Origin: Verrucomicrobiota bacterium
Lineage (GTDB): Bacteria; Verrucomicrobiota; Verrucomicrobiia; Limisphaerales; PALSA-1396
Length of the DNA stretch: 64,000 nt
Assembly (NCBI GenBank): GCA_016200005.1
Contig: JACQFP010000045.1
Location: 1 to 64,000 of the forward strand
Direction: 5' to 3'
The stretch's first letter is position 1; each line of letters starts with the position of its first letter. The notes under the pieces are model-generated. The model made no database searches. It was not told where the DNA came from and saw only the letters and a list, made by a program, of their open reading frames with translations. This document shows, piece by piece, positions 63,557 to 64,000 of the stretch. The translations under genes and the position numbers were made by a program.

Positions 63557-64000
63557 TCAAAATACCTTGCGCGCTTCCAAGTGCGCTTCAATTTCCTGGC
63601 GCGTCCGCCAGACTGGGCGCAGTTCTTTCCGCGCGAACAACGGCAATTGGTCGGTGCGATGCGGCGAGCCGGGTTGCGAGGAATTGCCGTAACCAATCAG
63701 TGCTTTCGCGCGCACGGGGTTCGAAAACTCAATCGCCGCGACATACGAATCTCCACCCGCCATTTGCATCGGTCCGTTGTTCGCCCGGCCAAAGTAAGCG
63801 GCGCGGAAAATCCCCAGATCGCTCGGCCCACCGTTGGCTGGCAGATCCACCTTGTCAATGAGCAGATGATAAACCTTGCCCCACGCGACATCGAGTGATC
63901 CGTAGTCCGCTTGAACCTTGTCGGCGGCGGCTTCCAATGCGGCGACGGCCATCGCCGGATCAGCCAGTCCGTCCGGCGTGTCCAACGGTGATTTTTCACT
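63557..64000 (-). CDS. Penicillin acylase/acyl-homoserine-lactone acylase, C-terminal part (partial)
   Basis: Only the last 142 or so residues are inside the window; the gene starts beyond its right edge. They show AWGKVYHLLIDKVDLPANGG, GGDSYVAAIEFSNPVRAKA, LIGYGNSSQPGSPHRTDQLP and FARKELRPVWRTRQEIEAHL, the C-terminal end of Ntn-hydrolase acylases. The catalytic Ser lies in the missing part. Substrate (penicillin, acyl-homoserine lactone or another amide) cannot be told. It lies 37 bases before the PHP-esterase gene in the same direction. Confidence 0.85.
   Translation of the reverse strand, partial: SEKSPLDTPDGLADPAMAVAALEAAADKVQADYGSLDVAWGKVYHLLIDKVDLPANGGPSDLGIFRAAYFGRANNGPMQMAGGDSYVAAIEFSNPVRAKALIGYGNSSQPGSPHRTDQLPLFARKELRPVWRTRQEIEAHLEARKVF

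Overview
The window looks like a chromosomal segment of a Verrucomicrobiota bacterium, probably of the Pedosphaera/Limisphaerales type. That placement is my inference, not a search result. It rests on the style of the large secreted proteins (Ig, Ca-binding and autotransporter-like repeats with a shared C-terminal module), DUF1559-style pseudopilin, RHS and redoxin/cytochrome/copper-oxygenase proteins, the general lack of Shine-Dalgarno sites, and many short iterated repeats of a kind I associate with this group. I see no phage, IS element, CRISPR array, rRNA or tRNA.

Layout. 1-9 kb (minus strand): thiC behind a TPP riboswitch, mgtE, an IscA/ErpA-type Fe-S carrier, a secreted TPR protein and uvrA. 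9-16.4 kb: a secreted propeller plus alpha/alpha-barrel protein, a U32 peptidase/RlhA-like protein, pdxA and a SurA-like foldase. 16.5-18.8 kb: a DAHP synthase behind a likely attenuator, a 56-residue membrane peptide and mscL. 18.9-24.7 kb: an Fe-S assembly cluster (NifU-like scaffold, rhodanese-like protein, sufS, sufT, a methyltransferase, sufU, sufD) without sufB or sufC. 24.9-30 kb: a pseudopilin, a ThDP-dependent 2-oxo acid decarboxylase, mrp and ffh. 30.2-33.7 kb: the nitrogen module glnB-amtB-glnA, in which glnA is broken. 34-44 kb: a giant repetitive secreted protein, an island of stacked repeats and a C39-RHS protein. 44-51 kb: aroE, prepilin peptidase, a kinase-TPR gene overlapping a nuclease-like gene, and aroC. 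51-64 kb: a secreted cadherin-like protein, an SDR, a redoxin-cytochrome-Cu oxygenase protein, a YheT-type hydrolase, an acyl-CoA ligase and enoyl-CoA hydratase pair, a lipoprotein, a PHP-esterase fusion and the end of a penicillin acylase.

The most unusual signal is a set of unrelated short repeat families. Many are built as inverted arms of iterated 7-15 base units. They sit between genes and also, with the reading frame kept open, inside conserved genes: thiC (1), uvrA (2), the U32 gene (5) and the RHS gene (1). They are translated into low-complexity inserts. They also fill three junctions of the Fe-S cluster and have apparently overwritten the 5' end of the giant secreted protein gene. 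I propose them as a class of frame-tolerant insertion repeats, comparable in outcome to Rickettsia palindromic elements.

Other points of note: a coupled leader peptide, antiterminator and terminator before the DAHP synthase; an in-frame amber codon followed at once by ATG in thiC; a frame-breaking deletion in glnA; a C39 peptidase domain within an RHS protein; a large soluble insert in the prepilin peptidase; and a translationally coupled Ser/Thr kinase-TPR and PD-(D/E)XK-like gene pair. The two broken housekeeping genes could be assembly errors if this is a metagenome-derived sequence.
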